From positions 3,808,869-3,872,868 of the forward strand of contig NZ_KV917378.1 in the NCBI RefSeq assembly GCF_002019735.1: DNA of 64,000 nucleotides, written 5' to 3'. The first letter of the stretch is position 1; each line of letters begins with the position of its first letter. This document shows, piece by piece, positions 17,077-25,316 of the stretch. The position numbers were made by a program, and so were the translations under genes. Source of the stretch: Salipaludibacillus agaradhaerens. Its GTDB lineage: Bacteria > Bacillota > Bacilli > Bacillales > Salisediminibacteriaceae. The notes under the pieces are model-generated. The model made no database searches. It was not told the origin of the DNA and saw nothing but the letters and a program-made list of their open reading frames with translations.

Positions 17077-18390
17077 ATGAATAAACGTATTGTGATTTGT
17101 GGCGTGAGCAATAGAAGTATGGGGATGTTTATTGAACCGTGCCTTAATCGTTTTTATGAGAGCAATAGGATTGTGGGGTTACTTGATAAAGATGTAAAAA
17201 GATTAGCTATCTGTAAGGAACGTTTTCCTTCTTTAAGTGAGCTTCCTGTTTATCAACCAGATCAGTTCGAGCAGATGATCGATGAAACTAATGCTAATAC
17301 GGTTATTGTAGCAGGGAGAGACGATACACACGTGGACTATATTGTGAAAGGATTAAAGCATGGTTTGAATGTCATTACTGAGAAACCGATGGTGACAACG
17401 GCAGCTGATGCAGCGAAGGTCATGAAAGCTGAAAAACAAAGCAAAGGAAATGTGCTTGTCACCTTTAATTATCGCTACAATGCTTTTCATCGAAAAATAA
17501 AAGAATTACTATTAGCAGGTAAAGTAGGACGTGTGACGTCGGTCGATTTAAATTGGTACATTGATACGTATCATGGGGCGAGCTATTTTAAGCGTTGGAA
17601 CCGAAAGAGAGAGTATTCAGGAGGATTGTCTATTCATAAATCCACGCATCACTTTGATCTAGTTAACTGGTGGCTTGATCAGATCCCTGAGCAGGTCTTT
17701 GCTTATGGGGCGTTAAATTATTATGGTGAGGAAGGCGAGCATAACCCTAGTAACAAAACTGGCAGGTACTGTGCCACCTGTGATGAACGCTCATCCTGTC
17801 CGTATTATACAAGGTGGTTCAGCCGTTCAAATGGCACAGTATCTGTAAAAGATGATCATTTGCAGGCAAATAGTTTTGAGGATGCTTACTTTGATTATAC
17901 GGATTATCGTCCAGATCAATGTATTTTTGATAATGACATTTCTATTGAGGACACTTATACAGCGACAGTCAAATATAAAGGTGGTGCGCTGTTGAGCTAT
18001 TCTATTAATTTCTCTTTGCCGTATGAGGGATACAGGCTTGCCATAAATGGTACGCATGGGAGAATAGAGACGACTGAGTTTCATGAGCCGAGCAGGGTTC
18101 CTTTTCCGATCCCAGAGCAAACAATTGATTATTTTCCTTTGTTTGGAGGAAAAGAAACGATCCACGTGGTACAGTCTGAAGGCGGGCATGGAGGTGGAGA
18201 TCCACTTATTCAGGAGGATTTATTTTTAGGTGAAAACCCTAACAGAGCGTATGATATTTTAGCCGGCGCTGAAGCAGGTGCATGGTCGATCGCAATAGGT
18301 GAAGCAGTATGGAAATCAGCGAAAGAGAATAAACCATATTGTGTGGCCTCTCTACTTCAGAATGAACAAGGGGGGCAACAAATTAAATAA
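17077..18390 (+). CDS. Gfo/Idh/MocA-family oxidoreductase
   Basis: A 437-residue NAD(P)-dependent dehydrogenase. The N-terminal Rossmann fold starts RIVICGVSNRS and has the family EKPMVTT motif near residue 108, with the conserved Lys; the C-terminal alpha/beta domain binds substrate. The unusual feature is a Cys-rich insert, CATCDERSSCPYY, near residue 230, which could bind a metal. The start ATG 17077 follows AGGAGGAGG; an upstream extension to 16993 would run through the operator and is rejected. In a pectin island it may oxidise or reduce a uronate or sugar intermediate, but the substrate is unknown. It precedes the esterase gene with overlapping or nearly abutting ends. Confidence 0.85.
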   Translation: MNKRIVICGVSNRSMGMFIEPCLNRFYESNRIVGLLDKDVKRLAICKERFPSLSELPVYQPDQFEQMIDETNANTVIVAGRDDTHVDYIVKGLKHGLNVITEKPMVTTAADAAKVMKAEKQSKGNVLVTFNYRYNAFHRKIKELLLAGKVGRVTSVDLNWYIDTYHGASYFKRWNRKREYSGGLSIHKSTHHFDLVNWWLDQIPEQVFAYGALNYYGEEGEHNPSNKTGRYCATCDERSSCPYYTRWFSRSNGTVSVKDDHLQANSFEDAYFDYTDYRPDQCIFDNDISIEDTYTATVKYKGGALLSYSINFSLPYEGYRLAINGTHGRIETTEFHEPSRVPFPIPEQTIDYFPLFGGKETIHVVQSEGGHGGGDPLIQEDLFLGENPNRAYDILAGAEAGAWSIAIGEAVWKSAKENKPYCVASLLQNEQGGQQIK

Positions 18391-18448
18391 AGGGGCTTAC
18401 GACACTATGAGGCAGCAATTAGCTTATTGTTTTAAAAAAGGGTATGAA

Positions 18449-19522
18449 ATGAAAGAAGATGTTATGACTTTACTAAGTGAGAAGGATCTTCATCAATCTT
18501 ATGGTTGGATAACGACGCCACTTGTAGAGGCGTTTATCGAAACAGGTACGGAGGCTTTCTCCCTGCCTGGACACTACAGTATGGATAGTGGATATTCTTT
18601 TTTCACGGAGGTTCCGAAAGGGCAATATAGTGTCACGTTATACTTTGAAGCAGGGGAACCACAGGATATAACGGTTATATTTAATGAAGGTCAACGTTTA
18701 GTGAAACGAAAGTTAGAAGAAAAGGAAATGGTATATGAGGTAGCCTTACGAGTAGAAAATCGGCTATTTATGATGGCTGTTTTGCCACATTTAGAGCGCC
18801 TTGTTAGGCTGACAATAGAGAGTGAACCGACTATGCCTGTCATTTACCTTGCTGGAGATTCAACAGTAACGGAACAGCCAGCTGCAAGGTATCCTTATTC
18901 AGGATGGGGACAGATGTTACCACTATTTTTACACCCGACTATCGCTGTTGTAAATGCAGCTAAATCAGGTAGAAGTTCGAAAAGTTTTATTGAAGAAGGA
19001 CGTCTTAACGCGATAGAGAAGGAGTTAAAAAAAGGTGATTACCTTTTCATTCAGTTTGGGCACAACGATGAAAAAACAGATGAGAGAGGTACAGACCCAG
19101 ATACGTCATATCCATTTTATTTACGTCAATATATTCAAGTAGCATTGGAAAAAGGGGCTTTCCCTCTACTGATAACGCCTGTACAAAGACGAACGTTTAA
19201 TAGAGACGGCACTTTGCAAAATACACACAGTCGTTATGAAAAGAGTATGTATCGCGTTAGTAAAGAAGACGGTATTCCTCTTATTTCGTTAGGTAAGATA
19301 AGTAAACACATGATAGAGCAACTAGGCAATGAAGCTTCCAAAGAACTTTTTATGTGGCTGAACCCCGGTGTCTATAAAGGATTCCCTGAAGGAGCAGAGG
19401 ACAATACTCATTTCACAGAAAAAGGCGCTTCTGAGATAGCTAAGCTAGTGGTAATGGCAATGAAGGAAACCTCACTTTCAGGATTACTTCCCCATATCGA
19501 TGATAATCATATAAATACTTAG
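18449..19522 (+). CDS. Rhamnogalacturonan acetylesterase-like SGNH hydrolase (CE12 type)
   Basis: Removes acetyl groups from rhamnogalacturonan oligomers, making them accessible to hydrolases. The SGNH blocks are seen in order: GDSTVTE (nucleophile Ser), SGRSSKSF, FGHNDEK, and the Asp-His pair in DNTHFTEKG. Before them is an added N-terminal domain of about 130 residues, with SGYSFFTEV and GQYSVTLYF, that looks like a galactose-binding or malectin-type beta-sandwich. No signal peptide is seen, so it is probably cytoplasmic. The start is uncertain: ATG 18449 has AAAGGG at good spacing, while ATG 18407 and 18362 are in-frame alternatives. It follows the oxidoreductase closely and is probably in one operon with it. 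Confidence 0.82.
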   Translation: MKEDVMTLLSEKDLHQSYGWITTPLVEAFIETGTEAFSLPGHYSMDSGYSFFTEVPKGQYSVTLYFEAGEPQDITVIFNEGQRLVKRKLEEKEMVYEVALRVENRLFMMAVLPHLERLVRLTIESEPTMPVIYLAGDSTVTEQPAARYPYSGWGQMLPLFLHPTIAVVNAAKSGRSSKSFIEEGRLNAIEKELKKGDYLFIQFGHNDEKTDERGTDPDTSYPFYLRQYIQVALEKGAFPLLITPVQRRTFNRDGTLQNTHSRYEKSMYRVSKEDGIPLISLGKISKHMIEQLGNEASKELFMWLNPGVYKGFPEGAEDNTHFTEKGASEIAKLVVMAMKETSLSGLLPHIDDNHINT

Positions 19523-19533
19523 TTAGTATGGTG

Positions 19534-19573
19534 TGATGCTTTAATGTGGGGTGATCAGCATCAGGTGTTTTTT
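19534..19573 (+). terminator. Probable terminator after the acetylesterase gene
   Basis: TGATGCT (19534-19540) pairs with AGCATCA (19557-19563), followed after four bases by TTTTTT. The loop is long, so strength is uncertain. Confidence 0.5.
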
Positions 19574-19714
19574 CATTTACTCCGTATAACCTCCTCACGT
19601 TAAGAGACAAAAACGATAACCACCTACTGTTACATTTTCTTTGTTTTAAAAAAAATTGTTGTTTTTCAAAAGTGATTTAACGTTTCTTAGCTATCATCAT
19701 TGAAATATTACTAC

Positions 19715-19740
19715 TATAATTAAATGTAAGCACTTACATT
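19715..19740 (+). promoter_or_regulatory. -10 box and palindromic operator of the YesO-like gene
   Basis: TATAAT (19715-19720) is followed at once by AATGTAAGCACTTACATT (19723-19740), arms of eight bases around a central CA. The core TGTAAGCACTTACA is a one-base variant of a cre site (CG to CA), so it may bind CcpA or the local LacI-type repressor. Its position overlapping the start of transcription implies repression. Confidence 0.65.
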
Positions 19741-19766
19741 ATAGTTTCGAAGGGGGATTTAAGCGG

Positions 19767-21116
19767 ATGAAAGATACATCTCAGAAAAGATGGCTCATGA
19801 GTATGTTGCTTATTGGCTTGATGATTGTGGTAACAGCATGTGCCGGTAATGATAATACGACGAGTAATGGATCAAATGGCGACGATGGCACATCACCATC
19901 TAATAATGGTCAGACAGATAGTGATGGAGATGTTACCATACGTGTTGCCTGGTGGGGTGGACAGGAACGTCATGACATGACACTTGAAGCTATTGATTTA
20001 TTTGAAGAAGAATACCCTCATATAACAGTTGAACCTGAATATACAGGTTGGGATGGTTACTGGGAGAGATTAAGCACACAGGCGGCAGGTAACAATCTAC
20101 CAGATGTTATAAATATGGATAACTCCCGTCTAATGGAATATAGCAGCCGTGATTTAATTGTTGATTTACAACCGTTCGTGGATGAGGGGCTTATTAATTT
20201 AGACGATGTGGATGAGGTTTACCAAGATTTGAATGTCACAGAAGATGGTTTTGTGATGGCTATTTCTATCGGTGCTAATGCACTAGGTATTATTGAAAAC
20301 AGAGAGGTGCTTAATGAATATGGGATTGAGTTAGAGCCTGGTTATACGTATGATGATTTGATTCATGCCCTAGAAGACATTCAATCAGCTACAGATGACG
20401 AATTTTTTGGATTTGATTTAGCCAATTCGGAGTTTGAGATGTTTTTCGTTTATGCCCGGCAAAATGGTCAATCTGTCTTCAATGAAACAGGTGATGGTTT
20501 AGGATTTGAAGAAGATGTATTAGTTGATTTTTTTGACCTTATTCAAACGATGGTTAATAATCACGTGGCTCCTCCCCATGATGTGATGATGGATTATATT
20601 GATGGCGGGGATTCAATGGTAGGCGAAGGTTCTGCAGCTGCAAGTATGGCTGCAAGTAATCAAATTATTGGGCAACAGCAATCATCAGAAATGGACCTCG
20701 GTCTTAATTTAATGCCTCACCTAGAAGGCGGTGAATACGGAAACTGGATACGTCCTAGTATGTCATTTTCCATCTCTGCTCATTCTGAACAGCAGGAAGC
20801 CGCAGCTGCGTTTATTGACTTCTTCACAAATAATATTGAGGCAAATGAGATTTTACAAGCAGATCGAGGTGTTCCGGTATCATCAGTTGTTCGCGATCAC
20901 CTATCTGACATAGTAGACGGTGCTACAGCAGAAACGTTTGAATTTTTAGAACTGGTAGAAGGTTATACAAGTCCGGCAGATCCTCTTTCTCCTCCAGGGG
21001 AATCTGAAGTACGTGGGTCTTTTCAACGTGTTGTTGAAGCATTGAAATATGATCAAGTAACGCCTGAAGAAGCTGCTCAGCAATTCATACAGGAAGCAGG
21101 GGCAATCTTACAATAG
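19767..21116 (+). CDS. Lipoprotein sugar-binding protein, YesO-like
   Basis: A 449-residue extracellular solute-binding protein of the UgpB/MalE class. The signal peptide ends VTAC with lipidated Cys25, then a Gly/Asn/Ser/Asp-rich linker to about residue 55 and the binding fold starting VTIRVAWWGGQERHDMTLEA. The mature part is strongly acidic. Followed by two permeases, it corresponds to B. subtilis YesOPQ, the rhamnogalacturonan oligosaccharide importer. It is a shorter and different class from the protein at 5633, so the two modules probably take different oligomers. It has its own promoter and operator upstream. Confidence 0.9.
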   Translation: MKDTSQKRWLMSMLLIGLMIVVTACAGNDNTTSNGSNGDDGTSPSNNGQTDSDGDVTIRVAWWGGQERHDMTLEAIDLFEEEYPHITVEPEYTGWDGYWERLSTQAAGNNLPDVINMDNSRLMEYSSRDLIVDLQPFVDEGLINLDDVDEVYQDLNVTEDGFVMAISIGANALGIIENREVLNEYGIELEPGYTYDDLIHALEDIQSATDDEFFGFDLANSEFEMFFVYARQNGQSVFNETGDGLGFEEDVLVDFFDLIQTMVNNHVAPPHDVMMDYIDGGDSMVGEGSAAASMAASNQIIGQQQSSEMDLGLNLMPHLEGGEYGNWIRPSMSFSISAHSEQQEAAAAFIDFFTNNIEANEILQADRGVPVSSVVRDHLSDIVDGATAETFEFLELVEGYTSPADPLSPPGESEVRGSFQRVVEALKYDQVTPEEAAQQFIQEAGAILQ

Positions 21117-21127
21117 AACGATCGGTA

Positions 21128-21154
21128 CAGCAGGCCATTCATAATGGCCTGCTG
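21128..21154 (+). other. Perfect intercistronic hairpin without T-run
   Basis: CAGCAGGCCATT (21128-21139) pairs over all 12 bases with AATGGCCTGCTG (21143-21154) around a 3-nt loop. There is no T-run, so it is not a standard terminator. It more likely protects the 3' end of the binding-protein message or pauses transcription, raising the ratio of binding protein to permease. Confidence 0.75.
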
Positions 21155-21175
21155 AAACATAGGAGGCGCTGATAT

Positions 21176-22138
21176 ATGGCAAAGACAGAAACCGATATAA
21201 CTAGCCCTAAGCTTCCTTCTCCTGATGCAGAGCGTAAAAAGATGGAAAGGAAAAAGGCGTTAAAGGAAAGCTTAACAGGTTATGCGATTATATCGCCGTG
21301 GTTAATAGGATTTTTCTTTTTAATACTAGGGCCGATTGTAGCTTCGTTTTATTTATCTTTCACTGATTATGATTTACTATCAAGCCCAAATTGGATTGGT
21401 TTTGATAACTATATTAACATCTTAACGAATGACCCTAGATTTAGACAGTCATTAACGGTTACCCTTATTTTTGTGTTTGTGTCCACACCGCTAAAGCTTA
21501 TTTTTGCTTTGGCATTAGCGATGCTCTTTAACACAGGCAGAAAAGGAACAGGCTTTTTTACAACGATTTACTACATTCCTTCTATTATCGGAGGAAGTGT
21601 CGCTATTGCGGTTGTATGGCGAATTATTTTTGGGCGAAATGGGGCAATCAACGACATATTGACGACGCTCGGTTTAGAAGGGATGAATTGGATAGGGAAT
21701 CCAGATACGGCTTTGACAGTACTCATTCTCCTTGTTGTTTGGCAGTTTGGTTCCCCGATGATTATCTTTTTAGCTGGGTTAAGGCAAATACCAACTGAAT
21801 TATATGAAGCAGCCAGTGTGGATGGCGCCAATAAATTACAGACATTCTTTAAGATCACGATCCCGATGCTGACACCAGTTATTTTCTTTAATCTGATTAT
21901 GCAGACGATTGGCGGGTTCATGATTTTTACACAGGCTTATTTAATTACTCAGGGTGGTCCGATGGATTCAACACTTTTCTATGCTCTTTATTTGTATGAA
22001 ACGGCTTTTGAATATTTAAGAATGGGATATGCGTCAGCAATGGCCTGGATACTTTTACTTATTATTGCTGCGATTACACTGTTGTTGTTCAAGTCGTCAA
22101 GTCGTTGGGTGTTTTATGAGTCGGAAGGAGGGCGTTAA
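21176..22138 (+). CDS. ABC transporter permease, YesP-like
   Basis: A 320-residue permease of the MalF/UgpA class with a charged N-terminal stretch, then GYAIISPWLIGFFFLILGPI as the first helix and about six helices in all. The EAA loop is near residues 212-232 (YEAASVDGANKLQTFFKITI). AGGAGG lies just before the ATG. It pairs with the downstream permease after a 3-bp gap. The ATPase is not encoded here. Confidence 0.92.
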   Translation: MAKTETDITSPKLPSPDAERKKMERKKALKESLTGYAIISPWLIGFFFLILGPIVASFYLSFTDYDLLSSPNWIGFDNYINILTNDPRFRQSLTVTLIFVFVSTPLKLIFALALAMLFNTGRKGTGFFTTIYYIPSIIGGSVAIAVVWRIIFGRNGAINDILTTLGLEGMNWIGNPDTALTVLILLVVWQFGSPMIIFLAGLRQIPTELYEAASVDGANKLQTFFKITIPMLTPVIFFNLIMQTIGGFMIFTQAYLITQGGPMDSTLFYALYLYETAFEYLRMGYASAMAWILLLIIAAITLLLFKSSSRWVFYESEGGR

Positions 22139-22141
22139 TTA

Positions 22142-22984
22142 GTGAAAAAGAAACGAACCCTCTCAGATATTGTGTATTATACGTTTGTTATTTTATTTGG
22201 ATTTGTCATGATCTATCCGATCCTTTGGATGGTTATGAGTTCGTTAAAACCTGAAACAGAAATTTTCGGCAATGCAGCTTCTCTTCTTCCAGGAGAATGG
22301 CAGTGGGGAAATTATAGCCGTGGCTGGGAAGGATTTGGACGTACAGGATTTGATGTTTATTTTAGGAATTCAGCGATTGTAACAGGGCTCGTTGTTATCG
22401 GAACGGTGTGTTCTGCTAGTTTAGTTGCTTACGGGTTTGCGAGAATTAATTTTAAATTTAAAGCAGTGCTGTTTGCATGTTTAATGGCAACGGTCATGCT
22501 CCCCGTGCAGATTACACTCATTCCTCAATATATTTTATTCCATAACGTAGGATGGGTAAATACGTTTTATCCCCTCGTCGTTCCTGCCTTTTTAGGCGGA
22601 CAGCCGTTCTTTATTTTCTTATTGATTCAATTTATAAGAGGGATTCCAAGAGAGTTAGATGAAGCGGCGATCATAGACGGATGTAATAAATTTGGTGTGT
22701 TCTATCGCATCATTTTGCCATTATTAAAACCGGCTCTTGTAACGGTTGTTATCTTCGCTTTTATGTGGACATGGGATGATTTTTTAGCGCCATTAATTTA
22801 TTTAAATAGTGCTAATTTGCATACGGTAACGCTAGGGCTACGTAATTTTATGGATGCAGATGGAGGGACGAATTGGGGCCCGTTGCTAGCGATGTCCTCG
22901 CTGTCATTATTCCCTCAGTTTATCTTATTTGCATTCTTTCAAAAATATTTAGTACAAGGAATTGCGACAACAGGATTGAAATAG
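22142..22984 (+). CDS. ABC transporter permease, YesQ-like
   Basis: A 280-residue MalG/UgpE-class permease with six predicted helices, an EAA loop near residues 172-192 (DEAAIIDGCNKFGVFYRIIL) and the usual QKYLVQGIATTGLK ending. The start is GTG 22142, with GGAGGG overlapping the end of the preceding gene. With the gene upstream it forms the channel for the YesO-like binding protein. Confidence 0.92.
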   Translation: MKKKRTLSDIVYYTFVILFGFVMIYPILWMVMSSLKPETEIFGNAASLLPGEWQWGNYSRGWEGFGRTGFDVYFRNSAIVTGLVVIGTVCSASLVAYGFARINFKFKAVLFACLMATVMLPVQITLIPQYILFHNVGWVNTFYPLVVPAFLGGQPFFIFLLIQFIRGIPRELDEAAIIDGCNKFGVFYRIILPLLKPALVTVVIFAFMWTWDDFLAPLIYLNSANLHTVTLGLRNFMDADGGTNWGPLLAMSSLSLFPQFILFAFFQKYLVQGIATTGLK

Positions 22985-23004
22985 TGAAAGAGAGGAAAGA
23001 AATA

Positions 23005-24057
23005 ATGTGTTTGAAGGAGGGGCCGGACTTGCCGCCATTACAGTTTGATGAACAAGAAGTGAAAGAGACGATTGATAAGGTAGTAGAACGGACATTTAAC
23101 ATGGATTTTCCGTGGGACTGGCCGGGAGGTGTGGCGTTTTATGGCGTGACTGAAGCTTATGAAGTAACAGGAGAGACAGCTTATATGGAGAAAATTAAAA
23201 CATGGATCGATGAGGAGCTAGAAGATGGCTTACCCCCTCTAACTGTGAATGCCGCATCCATAGGTCATCTTTTATTATCTTTATATACGTATACTGAGGA
23301 AACAAAATATTTAGATATCGCCACACAGATGGCAGAGTATTTGGTAAATGATGCTGAACGTTTTGATGATGATGTGCTACAACATACAGTTAATGGTGAT
23401 AAATATACTTTTCCTGAGCAAGCATGGGTAGACACGATGTTTATGGCTGGATACTTCCTGTTGAGAATTGGGAAATTGCTTGAGCGAGATGACTTTTTTG
23501 AATTTGGACTAAAGCAATATCATGGACACGAGAAATTTTTACAAGATGATGAAACAGACTTGTATTATCATGGATGGGATAATATTGCGGGCAATCATAT
23601 GTCAGGTGTTTTCTGGGCTAGAGGAAATAGTTGGGCTGCCATTACGATGGCAAGGGCGTTAGAATTAGTTGAAGTTCAGCATCCATCCTATATGATTATA
23701 GATGGCTCGCTTCGGGATCAGCAAAGTGCCCTTGTCCGTTTACAATTGGACTCCGGCTTATGGCCAACAGTTCTCAAAGACCCTGATTCTTATGAAGAAT
23801 TATCAGGCTCTTGTGGTATTGCGGCTTCTTTACTTGTAAGAGGTAAGCTTTACAATAAACATATTCAGAAAGCCATTACCGGTATTTTAAATCATATTAA
23901 AGAAGATGGGTCTGTCATGAATGTATCAGCAGGAACAGCTGTTATGCATGATACACAAGGTTATAAAGATGTTCCGGCAAAGCGGGTACAGGGCTGGGGA
24001 CAAGGTTTGGCCTTAGTGTTTCTAGCTTCTTTGTTAAAGCGACGTAACATTTCTTAA
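23005..24057 (+). CDS. GH105 unsaturated rhamnogalacturonyl hydrolase, YesR-like
   Basis: A 350-residue alpha6/alpha6-barrel enzyme removing unsaturated galacturonate from imported rhamnogalacturonan oligomers. The presumed catalytic Asp is in AWVDTMFMAGYF near residue 143, and YYHGWDN and FWARGNSWAA are further family motifs. No signal peptide is present. Two starts are plausible: ATG 23005 after GAGAGGAAAG, or TTG 23029 after the very strong GAAGGAGGGG. The longer reading back to 22873 would run over the permease and is rejected. It is only distantly similar to the GH105 at 12960, consistent with different substrate preferences in the two modules. Confidence 0.9.
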   Translation: MCLKEGPDLPPLQFDEQEVKETIDKVVERTFNMDFPWDWPGGVAFYGVTEAYEVTGETAYMEKIKTWIDEELEDGLPPLTVNAASIGHLLLSLYTYTEETKYLDIATQMAEYLVNDAERFDDDVLQHTVNGDKYTFPEQAWVDTMFMAGYFLLRIGKLLERDDFFEFGLKQYHGHEKFLQDDETDLYYHGWDNIAGNHMSGVFWARGNSWAAITMARALELVEVQHPSYMIIDGSLRDQQSALVRLQLDSGLWPTVLKDPDSYEELSGSCGIAASLLVRGKLYNKHIQKAITGILNHIKEDGSVMNVSAGTAVMHDTQGYKDVPAKRVQGWGQGLALVFLASLLKRRNIS

Positions 24058-24082
24058 TGACTAATTGATTGGTTGGTGTATA

Positions 24083-24116
24083 ATACCCGGCTTAAAAAGT
24101 GGCCGGGTTTGGTTTT
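24083..24116 (+). terminator. Terminator after the YesR-like gene
   Basis: ACCCGGC pairs with GCCGGGT around a 10-nt loop, followed by TTGGTTTTT. It closes the yesOPQR-like operon. Confidence 0.85.
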
Positions 24117-24146
24117 TATCCCACTCTTAAGGGGCAGTAAAACCCC
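24115..24146 (+). repeat. 32-bp dispersed repeat, copy 1
   Basis: A 32-bp segment starting TTTATCCCACTCTTAAGGGG and ending GTAAAACCCC differs at one base from 54038-54069. It begins in the terminator's T-run. Here it is not followed by the TGATTGAAGG tip seen in the other copy. Confidence 0.75.
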
Positions 24147-24311
24147 TACTTTAAAACTTAAGAAGACCGAAAAGTTTAGGCGGGGGAGGAAGGAACCCCC
24201 CACACACTTATGAAGCTTAGCTTTATCTTTGTACAGTTACAGTAAATGTATGAGAGCTATGAGGTCATGAGAGGTGAGCATGTTCTGACTGAAATGAATG
24301 AGGGGGATAAT

Positions 24312-24941
24312 ATGAAAAAATTTTCGAGTACGTTTTATACCTTTTTTGAAATATTAATGAATTTAGCCATATGGAATACGATTTGGTTGGTTCACACCAT
24401 ACTTGGGTTAGGCATTTTTGGATGGGCTCCTGCAACTGCTGCATTATTTTCTGTTTTGCGTCAAGAAAAGCTAGACCAGCGAGATGTTCCTAAGTGGCGG
24501 ACTTTTTTTACTAGTTATAAACGAGAATTTGTTAAAGCAAATATTATTGGTTTTCTAGTTGTAGGGGGTGGGGGAGCCATTTTGTTCAGCTTTAATACCC
24601 TTCTCTATATGGGATTTGGACTGAGATTACTATTTGGGACGTTATTAGTTATCCTTTTTATCATGTATTTACTCACGTCAATTTATATATTTCCAGTATT
24701 AGTGCATTATAATACGTCCCTTATGAAGCATATTCGTTTTGCACTTATGATTGGACTCGCTTATTTACCTCATTCGTTGTTGATTGGAGTTACTATTGTG
24801 TTGATCGGGGTTATTTATCAGGCTTTTCCAGGTCTCATTATGTTCTATTTAATGAGCTTTCCTGTAGCAGTCATTTTACCTATCGTTTTACATGTGTTTA
24901 AATCAATCGAAGAAAAAGAAGTAGTACCAGAACGCATGTAA
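24312..24941 (+). CDS. YesL-like DUF624 membrane protein, second copy
   Basis: A 209-residue membrane protein with about five hydrophobic helices and the family GIFGWAPATAALFSVLRQ motif. The start ATG 24312 follows AGGGGGAT; an upstream start at 24246 has no ribosome site. It lies between the YesR-like gene and the YesM/YesN-like two-component genes, the same company the family keeps in the B. subtilis yes cluster. The biochemical function is unknown; a role in transporter or sensor function is suggested by context only. Confidence 0.85.
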   Translation: MKKFSSTFYTFFEILMNLAIWNTIWLVHTILGLGIFGWAPATAALFSVLRQEKLDQRDVPKWRTFFTSYKREFVKANIIGFLVVGGGGAILFSFNTLLYMGFGLRLLFGTLLVILFIMYLLTSIYIFPVLVHYNTSLMKHIRFALMIGLAYLPHSLLIGVTIVLIGVIYQAFPGLIMFYLMSFPVAVILPIVLHVFKSIEEKEVVPERM

Positions 24942-24990
24942 CTTGCTTCGGTTATTGGCACACCACTTCTTAAGTTAAAAAAATGGGTTC

Positions 24991-25145
24991 AAATGAACTT
25001 TCATCAGTGGGCGCTTTCATTCTCTCCCCCCTGATTGGTCGTTGAGTCAATCATGACATGACCATCCGTTATCTTCCAGCTTAATAGATTTCCTTTGCTC
25101 TCTATTTTGAGATGCGTGCTTTAAGGACGGTTATCTGTGATAAAC
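24991..25145 (-). repeat. Dispersed structured repeat, copy B
   Basis: The minus strand starts TTTATCACAGATAACCGTCC and ends with CCCACTGATGAAAGTTC. It shares TCTCAAAATAGAGAGCA and TCAACGACCAATCAG with copy A. The second hairpin is kept (CTGATT 25031-25036 opposite AATCA 25049-25053), while the first is weaker. It lies between the DUF624 gene and the sensor kinase, the counterpart of copy A's position. Confidence 0.8.
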
Positions 25146-25249
25146 CGCAAAATTCTACATCTTTATTTCGTGAATCATGGTATTTTAGTGTTAGAGATAA
25201 TAGACGATGTGCATGTGAACCTAACAAATTTATTTACAAAACCTCATTA

Positions 25250-25263
25250 TGATAACGCTTTCT
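25250..25263 (+). promoter_or_regulatory. LacI/cre-like operator before sensor kinase
   Basis: TGATAACGCTTTCT, or AGAAAGCGTTATCA on the other strand, matches the cre pattern at 13 of 14 positions in the latter orientation. It lies about 55 bp before the kinase start, in the promoter region. Confidence 0.45.
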
Positions 25264-25316
25264 TAATAAAGCCATCTCACAGCTTGTAGATTAGTTGGAG
25301 AGGATGTGACAGTCAT

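Noticed and set aside
17827-18205. Overlapping minus-strand frames inside the Gfo/Idh/MocA gene
   Set aside because: Shadows of the plus-strand coding sequence, which has clear family motifs.
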